Positions 42,644 to 51,705 are shown, counted from the stretch's first letter. The stretch is 64,000 nucleotides of DNA from JAPHTQ01 sp050299175 (GCA_050299175.1 JBNKVM010000028.1:10557-74556); one strand, 5' to 3'. Translations and numbers: made by a program. Notes: a model not told the origin generated them from the sequence alone.

Positions 42644-43213
42644 TCAGGGCCGGTTGAGTATGGGCCAGGCAGCTTTCAAATAGAGCAACATTGACCAGAG
42701 TGTCAGCACAGCGGCGACATAGAGCAGCGTCAGTCCGACTTCCACTGTGGGGAAGAGACCGATAGGACTTTTGTAAACCAACAGCACCAGCGCCATCATC
42801 TGCGCAGTGGTTTTCACTTTGCCCAGCATGCTTACCGCCACCGTGGCTGAGGAGCCAACTTCCGCCATCCACTCACGCAGGGCGGAGATGGTGATCTCAC
42901 GGCCGATGATGACCAGTGCCGGGAAGGCGAGCCAGATCCCCGGATAAGGGGTCGGGTTGCTGTCGACAATCAGCACCAGCGTGACGGCCACCATCAGTTT
43001 GTCGGCCACCGGGTCGAGAAAGGCGCCAAAGGCGGAGGTCACCTGCCAACGGCGCGCCAGATAACCATCCAGCCAGTCGGTGAAACCCGCCAGGGCGAAT
43101 ACCACCGTGGCGATCACATTGGCGTTCTGCAGTGGCAGATAATAGCAGAGCACAAACACCGGGATCAGTGCGATACGCAGGAGTGTCAGGGTGTTGGGAA
43201 TACTGTATTTCAT
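42644..43213 (-). CDS. pgsA: CDP-diacylglycerol-glycerol-3-phosphate 3-phosphatidyltransferase PgsA
   Basis: An inner-membrane enzyme of 189 residues that makes phosphatidylglycerol phosphate from CDP-diacylglycerol and glycerol 3-phosphate. The CDP-alcohol phosphotransferase motif is complete: D-W-L-D-G-Y-L-A-R ... G-A-F-L-D-P-V-A-D (about 45-72). Four to five membrane helices are visible. It lies 25 bases after uvrC, in the conserved uvrY-uvrC-pgsA order. Confidence 0.96.
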   Translation of the reverse strand: MKYSIPNTLTLLRIALIPVFVLCYYLPLQNANVIATVVFALAGFTDWLDGYLARRWQVTSAFGAFLDPVADKLMVAVTLVLIVDSNPTPYPGIWLAFPALVIIGREITISALREWMAEVGSSATVAVSMLGKVKTTAQMMALVLLVYKSPIGLFPTVEVGLTLLYVAAVLTLWSMLLYLKAAWPILNRP

Positions 43214-43238
43214 TACGCTGCGTCGTTGCCCTTATTGC

Positions 43239-45083
43239 TTATTCGGTATGGAAGGCGTCATAAATCGCCTGCGCCAACTGGCGGCTGATACCCTTTACGG
43301 TAGATAAATCCTCGACCCCGGCCCGGGCAACCTCCTGCAGGCCACCAAATTGGCGCAGCAGCAGTTGGCGCCGTTTCGGTCCCAGACCCGGGACATCCTC
43401 CAGTGGCGAAGTACGACGCGCCTTGGCGCGGCGCTGACGGTGTCCACTGATAGCAAAACGGTGTGCCTCATCGCGTACCTGCTGGATCAGGTGACGGGCC
43501 GGCGAATCAGGCGGCAGTATAATGGGCTGCTCCTGACCCGACAATAATAGCTGCTCCACACCCGGCTTGCGGGTCGGCCCCTTGGCCACCCCGATCAGGA
43601 TCACCCCGATCACCTGCAGTTCCTCCAGTACCTGCTCTGCCTGGCTCAGCTGTCCTTTACCGCCATCGATGAGCAGAATATCGGGGAATTTACCCTCCCC
43701 CTCCTTGAGGCGCTTGAAACGGCGGGTGAGCGCCTGGTGCATGGCGGCATAGTCGTCACCCAGGGTAATTCCCTCGATGTTGTAGCGGCGATAGTCGCTC
43801 TTCAGCGGACCATTGACATCAAACACCACACAGGAGGCTACCGTCGCCTCGCCCATGGTATGGCTGATATCGAAACATTCGATGCGCTGCGGCAGATCGT
43901 CCAGTTGCAACGCCTCCTGCAACGCCTCAAAGCGGCTCATGATATTGAGCTTGTTGGTGAGATGGGCCGACAGCGCCTGCTCGGCATTGGTCATGGCCAG
44001 TTGCAGCCAGCGGGAGCGTTCGCCGCGCAGACGGTGTGAAATCACCACCTTGCGCCCAGCCTGTTCTGAAAGGACACCTTCCAGTAAATCCCGATCCGTC
44101 AAAGGATGGTTGACCAGCAGCTCTGGCGGGATCGGACGCTCCTGGGAGCCCCCACCGAGGTAATACTGGGGCAGAAAGGCCGCCAGCAGTTCGCTTTCGT
44201 CGCTGTCGGCAGTGTGACGCGGAAACCAGGTCTTGTTGCCCAGATTACGGCCGTTGCGGATGAAGAAGACCTGCACACAACCGACCCCGTTACGCGCTAC
44301 CGCAGCGATCACATCCAGATCGCCACTGCCGCTACCCATCACATATTGTTTCTCCTGCACCCGACGCAGATTGGCGATCTGATCGCGATAATGGGCCGCC
44401 TGTTCGAACGCCAGTGATTCGGATGCCTGTTCCATCCGCCGAACCAGTTCATTGATAATGGCGTTGTTCTTGCCCTCCAGGAACATCACCGCATGGCGGA
44501 CATCTTCGCCATACTGCTCCTCGGTAACGTAATCGACACACGGCGCACTGCAACGTTTGATCTGGTATTGCAGACACGGTCGTGAACGGCTGCGATAGAA
44601 ACTGTCTTCGCATTGGCGTACCGGAAAAAGCTTTTGCAGTAAATTGAGGCTCTCGCGCACCGCCGAAGCGCTGGGGAACGGACCGAAGAAACGCCCGGGT
44701 TTGTCGCGGCGACCACGGTGAAAACTTAGACGAGGAAAAGCTTCATCGGAAAGATAGATGTAAGGATAACCTTTATCGTCACGCAGCAGAATATTGTAGC
44801 GAGGCTTATGTTCTTTTATCAGTGTGTTCTCAAGGATAAGTGCCTCATTCTCCGTGTGAGTGATCGTCACCTCGATCCCACAGATTTGAGACACCAGGGC
44901 ATGGGTTTTGGCACCCTTGTCCTTGCTACTGAAATAACTCGACACACGGCGTTTGAGATTTTTCGCCTTGCCGACATAAATCACCTGTCCCTCCGCATCC
45001 AGCATCCGATAGACGCCTGGAAGAGAGGTCAGGTTTTTAAGAAAAGCCTTGCTATCAAATGGCTCGCTGTTTGCCACATTCAT
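43239..45083 (-). CDS. uvrC: excinuclease ABC subunit UvrC
   Basis: The 614-residue nuclease makes both incisions in nucleotide excision repair. Domains in order: GIY-YIG nuclease (about 15-95, LPGVYRML and VIYVGKAKNLKRR), a Cys-rich region (RPCLQYQIKRCSAPC), the UvrB-binding UVR motif (about 200-235), the RNase H-like nuclease (about 380-540, ECFDISHTMGE, DILLIDGGKGQL) and tandem helix-hairpin-helix motifs (about 560-612). I use the ATG at 45083; a TTG two codons upstream is open too. Confidence 0.96.
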   Translation of the reverse strand: MNVANSEPFDSKAFLKNLTSLPGVYRMLDAEGQVIYVGKAKNLKRRVSSYFSSKDKGAKTHALVSQICGIEVTITHTENEALILENTLIKEHKPRYNILLRDDKGYPYIYLSDEAFPRLSFHRGRRDKPGRFFGPFPSASAVRESLNLLQKLFPVRQCEDSFYRSRSRPCLQYQIKRCSAPCVDYVTEEQYGEDVRHAVMFLEGKNNAIINELVRRMEQASESLAFEQAAHYRDQIANLRRVQEKQYVMGSGSGDLDVIAAVARNGVGCVQVFFIRNGRNLGNKTWFPRHTADSDESELLAAFLPQYYLGGGSQERPIPPELLVNHPLTDRDLLEGVLSEQAGRKVVISHRLRGERSRWLQLAMTNAEQALSAHLTNKLNIMSRFEALQEALQLDDLPQRIECFDISHTMGEATVASCVVFDVNGPLKSDYRRYNIEGITLGDDYAAMHQALTRRFKRLKEGEGKFPDILLIDGGKGQLSQAEQVLEELQVIGVILIGVAKGPTRKPGVEQLLLSGQEQPIILPPDSPARHLIQQVRDEAHRFAISGHRQRRAKARRTSPLEDVPGLGPKRRQLLLRQFGGLQEVARAGVEDLSTVKGISRQLAQAIYDAFHTE

Positions 45084-45150
45084 AATCAATAAATAGGGGT
45101 GGTACTGATAAATATCAGCCTAACAGGAGCGGAACAGCGAGGGTAGTCTA

Positions 45151-45789
45151 TCAGCCGTTATCGAGCAGGCCATGACGCATGGCCAGTCGAGTCAGATCGG
45201 CATCGTTACGCACTTTCAGTTTATCGAACAAACGATAGCGGTAGGTGCTAACCGTCTTGGGGCTTAGGTGAAGTTGCTCAGAGATGTCCTGAACCTTTTG
45301 TCCCTGCACCAGCATCAACATGACCTGCATCTCACGTTGTGAGAGAGATTCAAACGGTGAAGCCTCGTGGCCAGGCAGGAGCGCCAGCGCAAGATTCTGT
45401 GCAATGGCAGAACAGATATAACGTTTGCCGACATGTACATCCCGGATGGCCTGCACAATCTCGTCAATCTTGCAGCTCTTGTGCAAATAACCCGATGCAC
45501 CGGCCTTCAACATGCTACTGGGAAAAGGATCGTCGGTGTGTACGGTAAGAATGATAATGGGAAGTTCCGGGGCAAACTGTTTCAGTTTGCGCGTCGTTTC
45601 AAGACCACCGATCCCGGGCATGCTGACATCCATCAACACCACGTCCGGGCGTCTTTCACGCACTGACACCAGTGCCTGTTCACCACTGTTCGCTTCGGCA
45701 ATAACCTTGACACCAGAGACATCATCCAGCAAACGCCGGATACCCGTTCTTACAAGATCATGATCGTCTACCAAAAGGACATTGATCAT
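45151..45789 (-). CDS. uvrY: UvrY/GacA-type response regulator
   Basis: The 212-residue regulator has a receiver domain with the phospho-acceptor Asp in DVVLMDVSMPG (about 54), Thr and Lys in ILTVHTDD and LHKSC, and a LuxR-type helix-turn-helix (about 145-200, SQREMQVMLMLVQGQKVQ). Its place before uvrC identifies the UvrY/GacA type, which with BarA/GacS controls Csr small RNAs. The kinase is not in the window. It ends 67 bases before uvrC. Confidence 0.93.
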   Translation of the reverse strand: MINVLLVDDHDLVRTGIRRLLDDVSGVKVIAEANSGEQALVSVRERRPDVVLMDVSMPGIGGLETTRKLKQFAPELPIIILTVHTDDPFPSSMLKAGASGYLHKSCKIDEIVQAIRDVHVGKRYICSAIAQNLALALLPGHEASPFESLSQREMQVMLMLVQGQKVQDISEQLHLSPKTVSTYRYRLFDKLKVRNDADLTRLAMRHGLLDNG

Positions 45790-45895
45790 AGATACCGAAC
45801 CGGAACCTCACCCATAAAACATGCCCAACTGTACAAGAAACAAGGATTTAATCAAACACTGTTACAAAGAATTTTACTTATGTAATAAATGCCGC

Positions 45896-46528
45896 TTACT
45901 GCTCAGAAGGAAGCGGCTTACCGTAAAGACTTTCATGCAGTTGTTGTGCTCTGTTCTGATCCAGTTTGGCAACGATATTCATCACATGCCATGCTGCCTG
46001 CGGATAACCGGCTTTACCCAGCAATAATGCGGCCTGTGCATACGCATCAACAGCAGCATCGGTATCACCCATCTGCAACAGGACATTCCCCATCTCGCCG
46101 TATGCGTCGTAGTTTTCCGGCTGCAACGCAATCAGTGCACGGTAGTTTTCAACTGAGGCATCACTATTGCCATCCCACGCGGCACGGCGTGCGGACTGCC
46201 ATACTGCAAGTGCATCTGCCTCATCATCTTTATTACCCGCTATCGTCTGAGGCTTTTCGATAGTTTCATTCTTTACTGTCTCGTATGGCGACATTTCGTT
46301 GGTACGCATGGGCAACGATTCATGCCCGGAAGGCGCGACCACCGACTTTTCTTCTTTTTCACTCTTCTGCATATCGTCAACGACAGCGTCAACTTTGCCC
46401 ATCAATTGTTTGACTTCGGTCGACTCAGTGGCTTCAGGAAACAATGAGTGACGAAACAGGATCAGCGCCAATAAGGCAGCTACGACCAGCATATTCGTTG
46501 GATTGAAGAAGCTTTTATATGAACTCAC
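45896..46528 (-). CDS. membrane-anchored TPR protein
   Basis: The 210-residue protein has one N-terminal membrane segment (about 13-29), a charged linker, and a C-terminal tetratricopeptide region (about 115-200, ALAVWQSARRAAW, NYDAYGEMGNVLLQMGDTDAAVDAYAQAALLLG in two repeats). I choose the GTG at 46528 since AGGAG lies about 7 bases upstream; an upstream ATG at 46579 would overlap the previous gene and lacks such a site. Function unknown; TPR proteins of this form are assembly factors. Confidence 0.72.
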   Translation of the reverse strand: MSSYKSFFNPTNMLVVAALLALILFRHSLFPEATESTEVKQLMGKVDAVVDDMQKSEKEEKSVVAPSGHESLPMRTNEMSPYETVKNETIEKPQTIAGNKDDEADALAVWQSARRAAWDGNSDASVENYRALIALQPENYDAYGEMGNVLLQMGDTDAAVDAYAQAALLLGKAGYPQAAWHVMNIVAKLDQNRAQQLHESLYGKPLPSEQ

Positions 46529-46547
46529 TGTCGTGCTCCTGTGACGG

Positions 46548-46859
46548 CTACCACTGCCACGCACCCTGAGGCTCAGCATCTGATTGCCGCTGAGATTCAG
46601 GTGCGAGGCCCTGAATAGTAACCCTGTTTTTTGTATGAAATTGTGATTGGTTTGGATATCGTGACCCCGACTGGTCCTTCGAATCCGCTACAGATCTCGC
46701 CCGGAGGTCGAGTAATGCGGGCAATGGGTGAAGACTGATATAGGGCCCTGGCGGTGGAGGTGCTTGACGAGCTACCACAACGTTGGGAAACAAAAGGCAC
46801 AGCAGCGGCAAAAGTAACGCCTTCGTAAATATGCCTCTGTGCTTTGTTTTCACAACCAT
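46548..46859 (-). CDS. small secreted protein of unknown function
   Basis: A 103-residue protein with an N-terminal signal sequence (basic MVVKTKHRG, hydrophobic ALLLPLLCLLF, probable cleavage near VVARQ) and a Pro-rich mature start (APPPPGPYIS). The rest is polar and low in structure. Start chosen by the signal peptide; two upstream ATGs are open. It lies 19 bases before the TPR gene, so the two may act together. Confidence 0.55.
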   Translation of the reverse strand: MVVKTKHRGIFTKALLLPLLCLLFPNVVVARQAPPPPGPYISLHPLPALLDLRARSVADSKDQSGSRYPNQSQFHTKNRVTIQGLAPESQRQSDAEPQGAWQW

Positions 46860-46939
46860 GGCGCCATTATGCGGTTGATATCGAAGCATGCCAACCAGTA
46901 GAAAACATAAAGGGCTCGCAAGGAGCCCTTTCATTTATT

Positions 46940-47027
46940 TGGCGGAGAGGGTGGGATTCGAACCCACGGAAGGTCACCCTTCAACGGTTTTCAAGACCGT
47001 CGCTTTCGACCACTCAGCCACCTCTCC
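46940..47027 (-). tRNA. tRNA-Ser (UGA)
   Basis: The minus strand reads GGAGAGGTGGCTGAGTGG..., with anticodon loop CTTGAAA (anticodon TGA), a long variable arm and encoded CCA; 88 nt as expected for class II. Acceptor arms GGAGAGG and CCTCTCC pair fully. Confidence 0.97.
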
Positions 47028-47166
47028 AAATTCGATTTGTCAGTACTTATTCGATCACCCAGTTTCCCGATGATCGCGACGGTACCCGTCGCTCTGCTCC
47101 GTACCTCCATGTACTCCGCCCCTTCGGGGCCATGCTGCGCATGTCCCATTTCGTTCCCGACGAAAT

Positions 47167-47191
47167 GGTCGACCACTCAGCCACCTCTCCA
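47167..47191 (-). pseudogene. tRNA-Ser 5' fragment
   Basis: The first 24 bases of the tRNA-Ser gene, GGAGAGGTGGCTGAGTGGTC and a few more, recur here without the remainder. The flank just upstream of the tRNA is also repeated in diverged form (CCAAATTCGATTTGTCAG against CCAGAATCAGATTGGCAG). This is the remnant of a tandem tRNA duplication. Otherwise the 376 bases between the tRNA and the next gene hold no gene. Confidence 0.65.
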
Positions 47192-47403
47192 GAATCAGAT
47201 TGGCAGAACTTTTTCCCGGCGAACCCATCCAACAGCAAAGGTTTCAGCCAGAACGGCCATTTTGGGAAGAGCGAAGGATACCGGAATTGATCCCCCTTTT
47301 CCAGCGCGAGTTCCAGGGGCTTTGCGGTTTGAATCCGCTTGAATTTGTGCCATATTGGCACCAGATAATTGAACGCTCAGGATGACAATACGAGGAGTTA
47401 ACG

Positions 47404-48075
47404 ATGAGCAGTTTTGAGACGGTTTCAACCCGTTCCAACGAAGCGGTATTGGCGACCAACAAGCTGATCCGTAATACCTATACCCTGCTTTCCATGACCC
47501 TGCTGTTCAGCGCAGTGACCGCAGGACTGTCGATGTACATGAGCATGGGACCGATGACCTATCTGGTTAGCATCGGCGTTGCCATGTTGCTGTCCTTCTT
47601 CGTCTTGCCGCGCACGGCCAACTCTGCTGCAGGTATCGGTGTGGTCTTTGCCATCACAGGCCTGTTCGGTTTCGCCCTGGGCCCGATCCTCAATATGTAT
47701 CTGGCTCTGTCTAACGGTTCCGAGCTGATCGGTATGGCAATGGGCGGTACCGGGGTTATCTTCCTGACCCTCTCCGGTTATGCCCTGACTACCCGTAAGA
47801 ACTTCAGCTTCATGGGCGGTTTCCTGATCACAGGCCTGATTGTCGCGATCATCGCCTCACTGGCCAACATCTTCCTGGCCATCCCGGCGCTGTCACTGGC
47901 GGTCTCCGCTGCAGTCATCATGCTGATGAGCGGATTCATCCTTTACGACACCAGCCGCATGATCCACGAGCCCAATGGCAACTACCTGTTCATGACAGTG
48001 AATCTGTACCTGAACATCTTCAACATCTTCATCAACCTGCTGAACCTGCTTGCTGCCCTCTCTGGCCGCGACTAA
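47404..48075 (+). CDS. yccA: Bax inhibitor-1 family membrane protein (YccA-like)
   Basis: The 223-residue protein has seven predicted membrane helices and ends in a short tail. It shows the BI-1/UPF0005 pattern, including LSGYALTTRKNFSFMGGFL and DTSRMIHEPNGNYLF (about 180-194). In E. coli YccA modulates the FtsH protease. The start follows GAGGAG by 7 bases. A clear terminator ends the unit. Confidence 0.92.
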   Translation: MSSFETVSTRSNEAVLATNKLIRNTYTLLSMTLLFSAVTAGLSMYMSMGPMTYLVSIGVAMLLSFFVLPRTANSAAGIGVVFAITGLFGFALGPILNMYLALSNGSELIGMAMGGTGVIFLTLSGYALTTRKNFSFMGGFLITGLIVAIIASLANIFLAIPALSLAVSAAVIMLMSGFILYDTSRMIHEPNGNYLFMTVNLYLNIFNIFINLLNLLAALSGRD

Positions 48076-48096
48076 CAGCAGAGCTGACGAAACCAG

Positions 48097-48121
48097 AAAC
48101 CCCGCCTTGCGCGGGGTTTTT
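48097..48121 (+). terminator. rho-independent terminator of the BI-1 gene
   Basis: AAACCCCGC-CTTGC-GCGGGGTTT with a T-run, 21 bases after the stop codon. Confidence 0.9.
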
Positions 48122-48124
48122 ATA

Positions 48125-48204
48125 TTCAGGACGAATGGTATGCCGCGGGCACAGGGACGTGCAGGAGCGGCGCATGTTCAGGACGAATGATATGCCGCGA
48201 ACAC
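48125..48204. repeat. pair of 28-bp direct repeats, 52 bp apart
   Basis: TTCAGGACGAATGGTATGCC... (48125-48152) recurs at 48177-48204 with three differences. Both copies lie between the terminator and the next small gene. The text resembles short intergenic repeats that occur in many gammaproteobacterial genomes. Confidence 0.65.
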
Positions 48205-48235
48205 GTCTGGGCGCGGCGCTTACGAGGTATGTAAA

Positions 48236-48418
48236 ATGGATATGTGGTTGAAGATCGGTTCAGCCATGCTGCTGGTGATGATGCTGGTCATGCTCTGGCC
48301 CAGCGCCAAACGCATGATGAAAGAGAGTCCCAAGGGCAGCGCAGAGGACTGGAAAGGCGCCCTCATCCCGCTGGCACTGGTCGCACTGTTTATTGTGCTG
48401 CTGGTAATGGCCGTTTAA
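48236..48418 (+). CDS. small membrane protein, 60 aa
   Basis: Two hydrophobic segments (about 4-21 and 42-60) flank a charged loop KRMMKESPKGSAEDWKG. A GAGGT-like site precedes the ATG. The repeated, Met-rich first helix and hairpin topology suggest a real inner-membrane microprotein. Family not recognised; it converges with mltG. Confidence 0.65.
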   Translation: MDMWLKIGSAMLLVMMLVMLWPSAKRMMKESPKGSAEDWKGALIPLALVALFIVLLVMAV

Positions 48419-48427
48419 GTAGAACTC

Positions 48428-49471
48428 TTATTGCTGGGGAGCAGAGGTGTAGCCTTCCCGTTTGCGGCCACTGCGTTGGTATTTGGTCACCGCACGATTG
48501 TGCTCCTCCACCGTCGCGGAAAAGTGGTGACTCCCATCGCCCTTGGCGACAAAAAAGAGATTATCACTGTCGTCAGGGTGCATCACCGCACGAATCGCAT
48601 CGGCGCCCGGCATGGCGATCGGTGTCGGCGGCAGACCTCGACGGGTGTAACTGTTATAGGGGCCATCGGTTTTCAGATCCCGACGCCGCAGGTTGCCATC
48701 GAAATCGGGACCCAGACCATAGATGATGGTCGGGTCGGTCTGTAGCCGCATCCGCTTTTCCAACCGACGGATAAATACCCCGGCAATCGCCGGACGCTCG
48801 CTGGCAAGCCCAGTCTCCTTCTCCACAATCGACGCCAGAATCAGCGCTTCATAGGGTGTCTTCAACGGCAGCCCCACATCCCGTGACTGCCATGCCTCAT
48901 CAAGCTCACGACTCAATGCATCGTAGGCACGCTTCAGAAACTCCTCATCACTCAGGCCACGGGGAAAATAATAGGTCTCAGGCAGGAAGCGCCCTTCAGG
49001 GTGTTCGTCGGGATGACCGATACGCGCCATGATTTCATCATCGCTCAGCCCGTTCAGTGTGTGTTTCAGATTAGGCTCGGCATTGATCAGCTGCATCATC
49101 TCACGGAAGGTCTGCCCCTCAATCATGGTCAGGGAAAACTGACGCACCTTACCCTGCACCATGTTCTGCAGCAGTTGTCCCGGAGTCATCCCTTCAGTCA
49201 ACAGATACTCCCCGGCCTGGATACGCTGCGCTTCACCGCTAAACTTCACCATCCAGCGAAACAGCCGACCGCTATCGATCAATCCCTGCTGCTGCAGTGA
49301 CGCAGCTATCTTACCCACGCTATCGCCAGAGGCCACCGTAAAATACTGTTCGGGTTGCTTCAGTGTCATCGGCCCATCAACAAAAGACTGATAACTCATC
49401 CAGGCCCAGCCGAGGGTAAAACTCCCCAGTAGCACGGCCGCGCCCAGCAGTTTAAATAGCCGCTCCTTCAC
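48428..49471 (-). CDS. mltG: endolytic murein transglycosylase MltG
   Basis: The 347-residue inner-membrane enzyme (YceG family) cuts nascent glycan strands and acts as a terminase of peptidoglycan synthesis. One N-terminal membrane helix (about 9-27), a LysM-like portion, then the catalytic domain with ETYYFPRG (about 164-171) and SIVEKETG (about 213-220), where Glu is catalytic. The start overlaps the pabC stop by four bases. Confidence 0.95.
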   Translation of the reverse strand: MKERLFKLLGAAVLLGSFTLGWAWMSYQSFVDGPMTLKQPEQYFTVASGDSVGKIAASLQQQGLIDSGRLFRWMVKFSGEAQRIQAGEYLLTEGMTPGQLLQNMVQGKVRQFSLTMIEGQTFREMMQLINAEPNLKHTLNGLSDDEIMARIGHPDEHPEGRFLPETYYFPRGLSDEEFLKRAYDALSRELDEAWQSRDVGLPLKTPYEALILASIVEKETGLASERPAIAGVFIRRLEKRMRLQTDPTIIYGLGPDFDGNLRRRDLKTDGPYNSYTRRGLPPTPIAMPGADAIRAVMHPDDSDNLFFVAKGDGSHHFSATVEEHNRAVTKYQRSGRKREGYTSAPQQ

Positions 49472-50283
49472 ACCTCTTCCTCCAACACAGCTTGCAGTGC
49501 CTGCATCAGTTTTTTAGTCACTGGGTTTTCGCCGTAGCTCGTCTGTTCAAAGCGGGCCACCGGACGAATGCCGAGAATACTGTTAGTCATGAACACCTCA
49601 TCCATCTGCAGCATCTCATCACAGTGAATAGTGGTGATCTCTGACGCAATCCCCAGTTCAGCCGCCAACGCCAGCACCTTTTCACGCATTAGCCCGGCCA
49701 CACCACAGCACTTCACTTCGGGTGTCAGCAGCTTGCCATTACGCGCAGCAAACAGATTGCTGGAGATACCTTCGATCACGTTGCCGTAACTATCCGTCAT
49801 CACCCCTTCCTGGATCGACTCGTCATTCCACTCCTGGCGCGCCAACACCTGCTCCAGTCGGTTGAGATGTTTAATCCCGGCCAGTGCCGGGTTGCATCCC
49901 AGTGTGGTGCGACAGCGACGCAGAGTGAATGGCGTCACATCATCGGCCAGTGCAGGCCAGGAGTGAAGCTGTAACATGCGTGTTGGCTGTGAGACTTCAG
50001 GTACACGATAGCCACGGCCACCGGAACCACGGGTGATGATAATTTTCAGTACAGCCTTATCAGCATCGGCACAGAGTTGTGCCGCCTCTTCGGCAAGCAG
50101 TGATAGATCCGGTTGTGCAATACCAAGACGCGAACACCCTTCCGCCAGGCGTGCCATATGCGCCGACCATAACTGTGTTTTACCGTTGTGTACGGCGATG
50201 GTCTCGAACAGACCGTCGCCGTAGTGCAAACCGCGATCGGTAGCATCGATTTGATTGCCTGGTTGTCCGTTTACAAGCATCAC
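49468..50283 (-). CDS. pabC: aminodeoxychorismate lyase PabC
   Basis: The 271-residue PLP enzyme splits aminodeoxychorismate into 4-aminobenzoate and pyruvate. It belongs to the class IV transaminase fold; the PLP Lys is in AGIKHLNRLEQVLAR (Lys about 138) and the phosphate-binding region in EGISSNLFAARNG. It works with PabB (at about 9 kb). Its position between fabF and mltG is conserved. Confidence 0.94.
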   Translation of the reverse strand: MMLVNGQPGNQIDATDRGLHYGDGLFETIAVHNGKTQLWSAHMARLAEGCSRLGIAQPDLSLLAEEAAQLCADADKAVLKIIITRGSGGRGYRVPEVSQPTRMLQLHSWPALADDVTPFTLRRCRTTLGCNPALAGIKHLNRLEQVLARQEWNDESIQEGVMTDSYGNVIEGISSNLFAARNGKLLTPEVKCCGVAGLMREKVLALAAELGIASEITTIHCDEMLQMDEVFMTNSILGIRPVARFEQTSYGENPVTKKLMQALQAVLEEEV

Positions 50284-50345
50284 GCGTCGGGATATTCCAG
50301 TCAGGTTAAAGAGTGATTCTAGCGTGTTGTTTTATGTCGCTACAC

Positions 50346-50373
50346 AAAAAAAGACCGGGCACTGGGCCCGGTC
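50346..50373 (-). terminator. terminator between fabF and pabC
   Basis: GACCGGGC-ACTGG-GCCCGGTC, 20 bases after the fabF stop, with a run of seven T on the minus strand. Transcription of pabC-mltG therefore needs read-through or its own promoter. Confidence 0.85.
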
Positions 50374-50392
50374 GTTTTTGCCTGAATACGGC

Positions 50393-51604
50393 TTACTGCA
50401 GTTTTGCCAACACCAGGGTGGCGTTGGTACCGCCGAAACCGAAGGAGTTGGAGAGCGCGTAGTTGATCTCCATCTCGCGTGCGGTGTTCGCCACGTAGTC
50501 GAGATCGCACTCCGGGTCCGGGGTAATGATGTTAATCGTCGGCGGTGCAACTTGATCGTGGATCGCCAGAGCGGTAAAGATCGCCTCGACACCGCCAGCC
50601 GCACCTAACAGATGGCCAGTCATCGATTTGGTGGAACTCATCGCCAGTTTATAGGCGTGATCACCAAAGGTACCCTTGGCCGCATCGGTCTCCGCCTTAT
50701 CGCCTGCCGGGGTGGAAGTACCGTGGGCGTTAATGTAGTTGATCTGGTCCGGGTTAACACCGGCATTACGCATGGCGTTCTTCATGCAGCGGCCTGCACC
50801 TTCACCCCCTGCCGCAGGCAGGGTCATGTGGTAAGCATCACCGCTCATGCCGTAGCCAATGACTTCGGCATAGATCTTCGCGCCGCGAGCCTTGGCGTGT
50901 TCATACTCTTCCAGCACCATCACGCCGGCACCATCGCTGAGGACAAAGCCATCGCGATCTGCATCCCAGGGACGGCTTGCAGTCTCCGGATCGTCATTGC
51001 GGGTAGAGAGCGCACGGGCCGCACCGAAGCCACCCAGACCACAGGGAGAGGTCGCCATCTCGGCACCACCGGCAATCATCACATCCGCATCGCCGTATTC
51101 GATCAGACGCGCTGCATCACCGATGCTGTGCGTACCGGTCGCACAGGCGGTAACCAGTGCGATATTCGGACCTTTCAGGCCGTACATAATCGAGACGTGG
51201 CCGGAGATCATGTTGATGATGTTACTCGGTACGAAGAACGGTGAAATCTTGCGCGCACCGCCATTCATGAAGGCTTCGTGGCCTTTCTCGATACCTGGCA
51301 GACCACCGATACCAGAACCCACCGCAACACCGATGCGCTCGGCGTTGGCTTCGGTTACTTCCAGACCTGAATCCTTGATCGCTTCCATGGAAGCAGCGAT
51401 GCCATAGTGGATGAACGGGTCCATCTTCTTGGCATCTTTGGGTGACAGGTAGTTGGTAACATCAAAGTCCTTCACCGAACCGCCAAAGGTGGTGGAGAAT
51501 CCGGTGGTATCGAAATGGGTGATAGGCGCAATACCGCTTTTGCCCGCCAGAATGTTTTCCCAGGATTCCTTAACGCTCAAACCCACGGGGGAAACCATCC
51601 CCAT
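50393..51604 (-). CDS. fabF: beta-ketoacyl-ACP synthase II FabF, start codon lost or unusual
   Basis: The enzyme condenses malonyl-ACP with acyl-ACP in fatty-acid elongation. The catalytic triad is present: Cys in VTACATGTHS, His in NAHGTSTPAGD and His in MTGHLLGAAGG. The first usable ATG gives 403 residues beginning MGMVSPVGLS, but the frame stays open for 15 codons upstream (51605-51649) and encodes SSKRRVVITG, the normal FabF N-terminus. No ATG, GTG or TTG exists there. A ribosome-binding site, AGAGGG, is 7 bases before TCG (51634), where the start would be expected. Confidence 0.92.
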   Translation of the reverse strand: MGMVSPVGLSVKESWENILAGKSGIAPITHFDTTGFSTTFGGSVKDFDVTNYLSPKDAKKMDPFIHYGIAASMEAIKDSGLEVTEANAERIGVAVGSGIGGLPGIEKGHEAFMNGGARKISPFFVPSNIINMISGHVSIMYGLKGPNIALVTACATGTHSIGDAARLIEYGDADVMIAGGAEMATSPCGLGGFGAARALSTRNDDPETASRPWDADRDGFVLSDGAGVMVLEEYEHAKARGAKIYAEVIGYGMSGDAYHMTLPAAGGEGAGRCMKNAMRNAGVNPDQINYINAHGTSTPAGDKAETDAAKGTFGDHAYKLAMSSTKSMTGHLLGAAGGVEAIFTALAIHDQVAPPTINIITPDPECDLDYVANTAREMEINYALSNSFGFGGTNATLVLAKLQ

Positions 51605-51668
51605 ACCGGTAATGACAACGCGACGCTTAGACGAGGGACAACCCTCTCACTTCATCAATCTCATACAA

Positions 51669-51705
51669 ATAGAAAGGGCCGCGGCCACCAGTGTGGTCGC
51701 GGCCC
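51669..51705 (-). terminator. terminator or attenuator between acpP and fabF
   Basis: GGGCCGCGGCCAC and GTGGTCGCGGCCC pair over 13 bases with one G-U and a 4-base loop, followed on the minus strand by TTTCTATTT. It lies 19 bases after acpP and would reduce fabF transcription relative to acpP. Confidence 0.8.
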
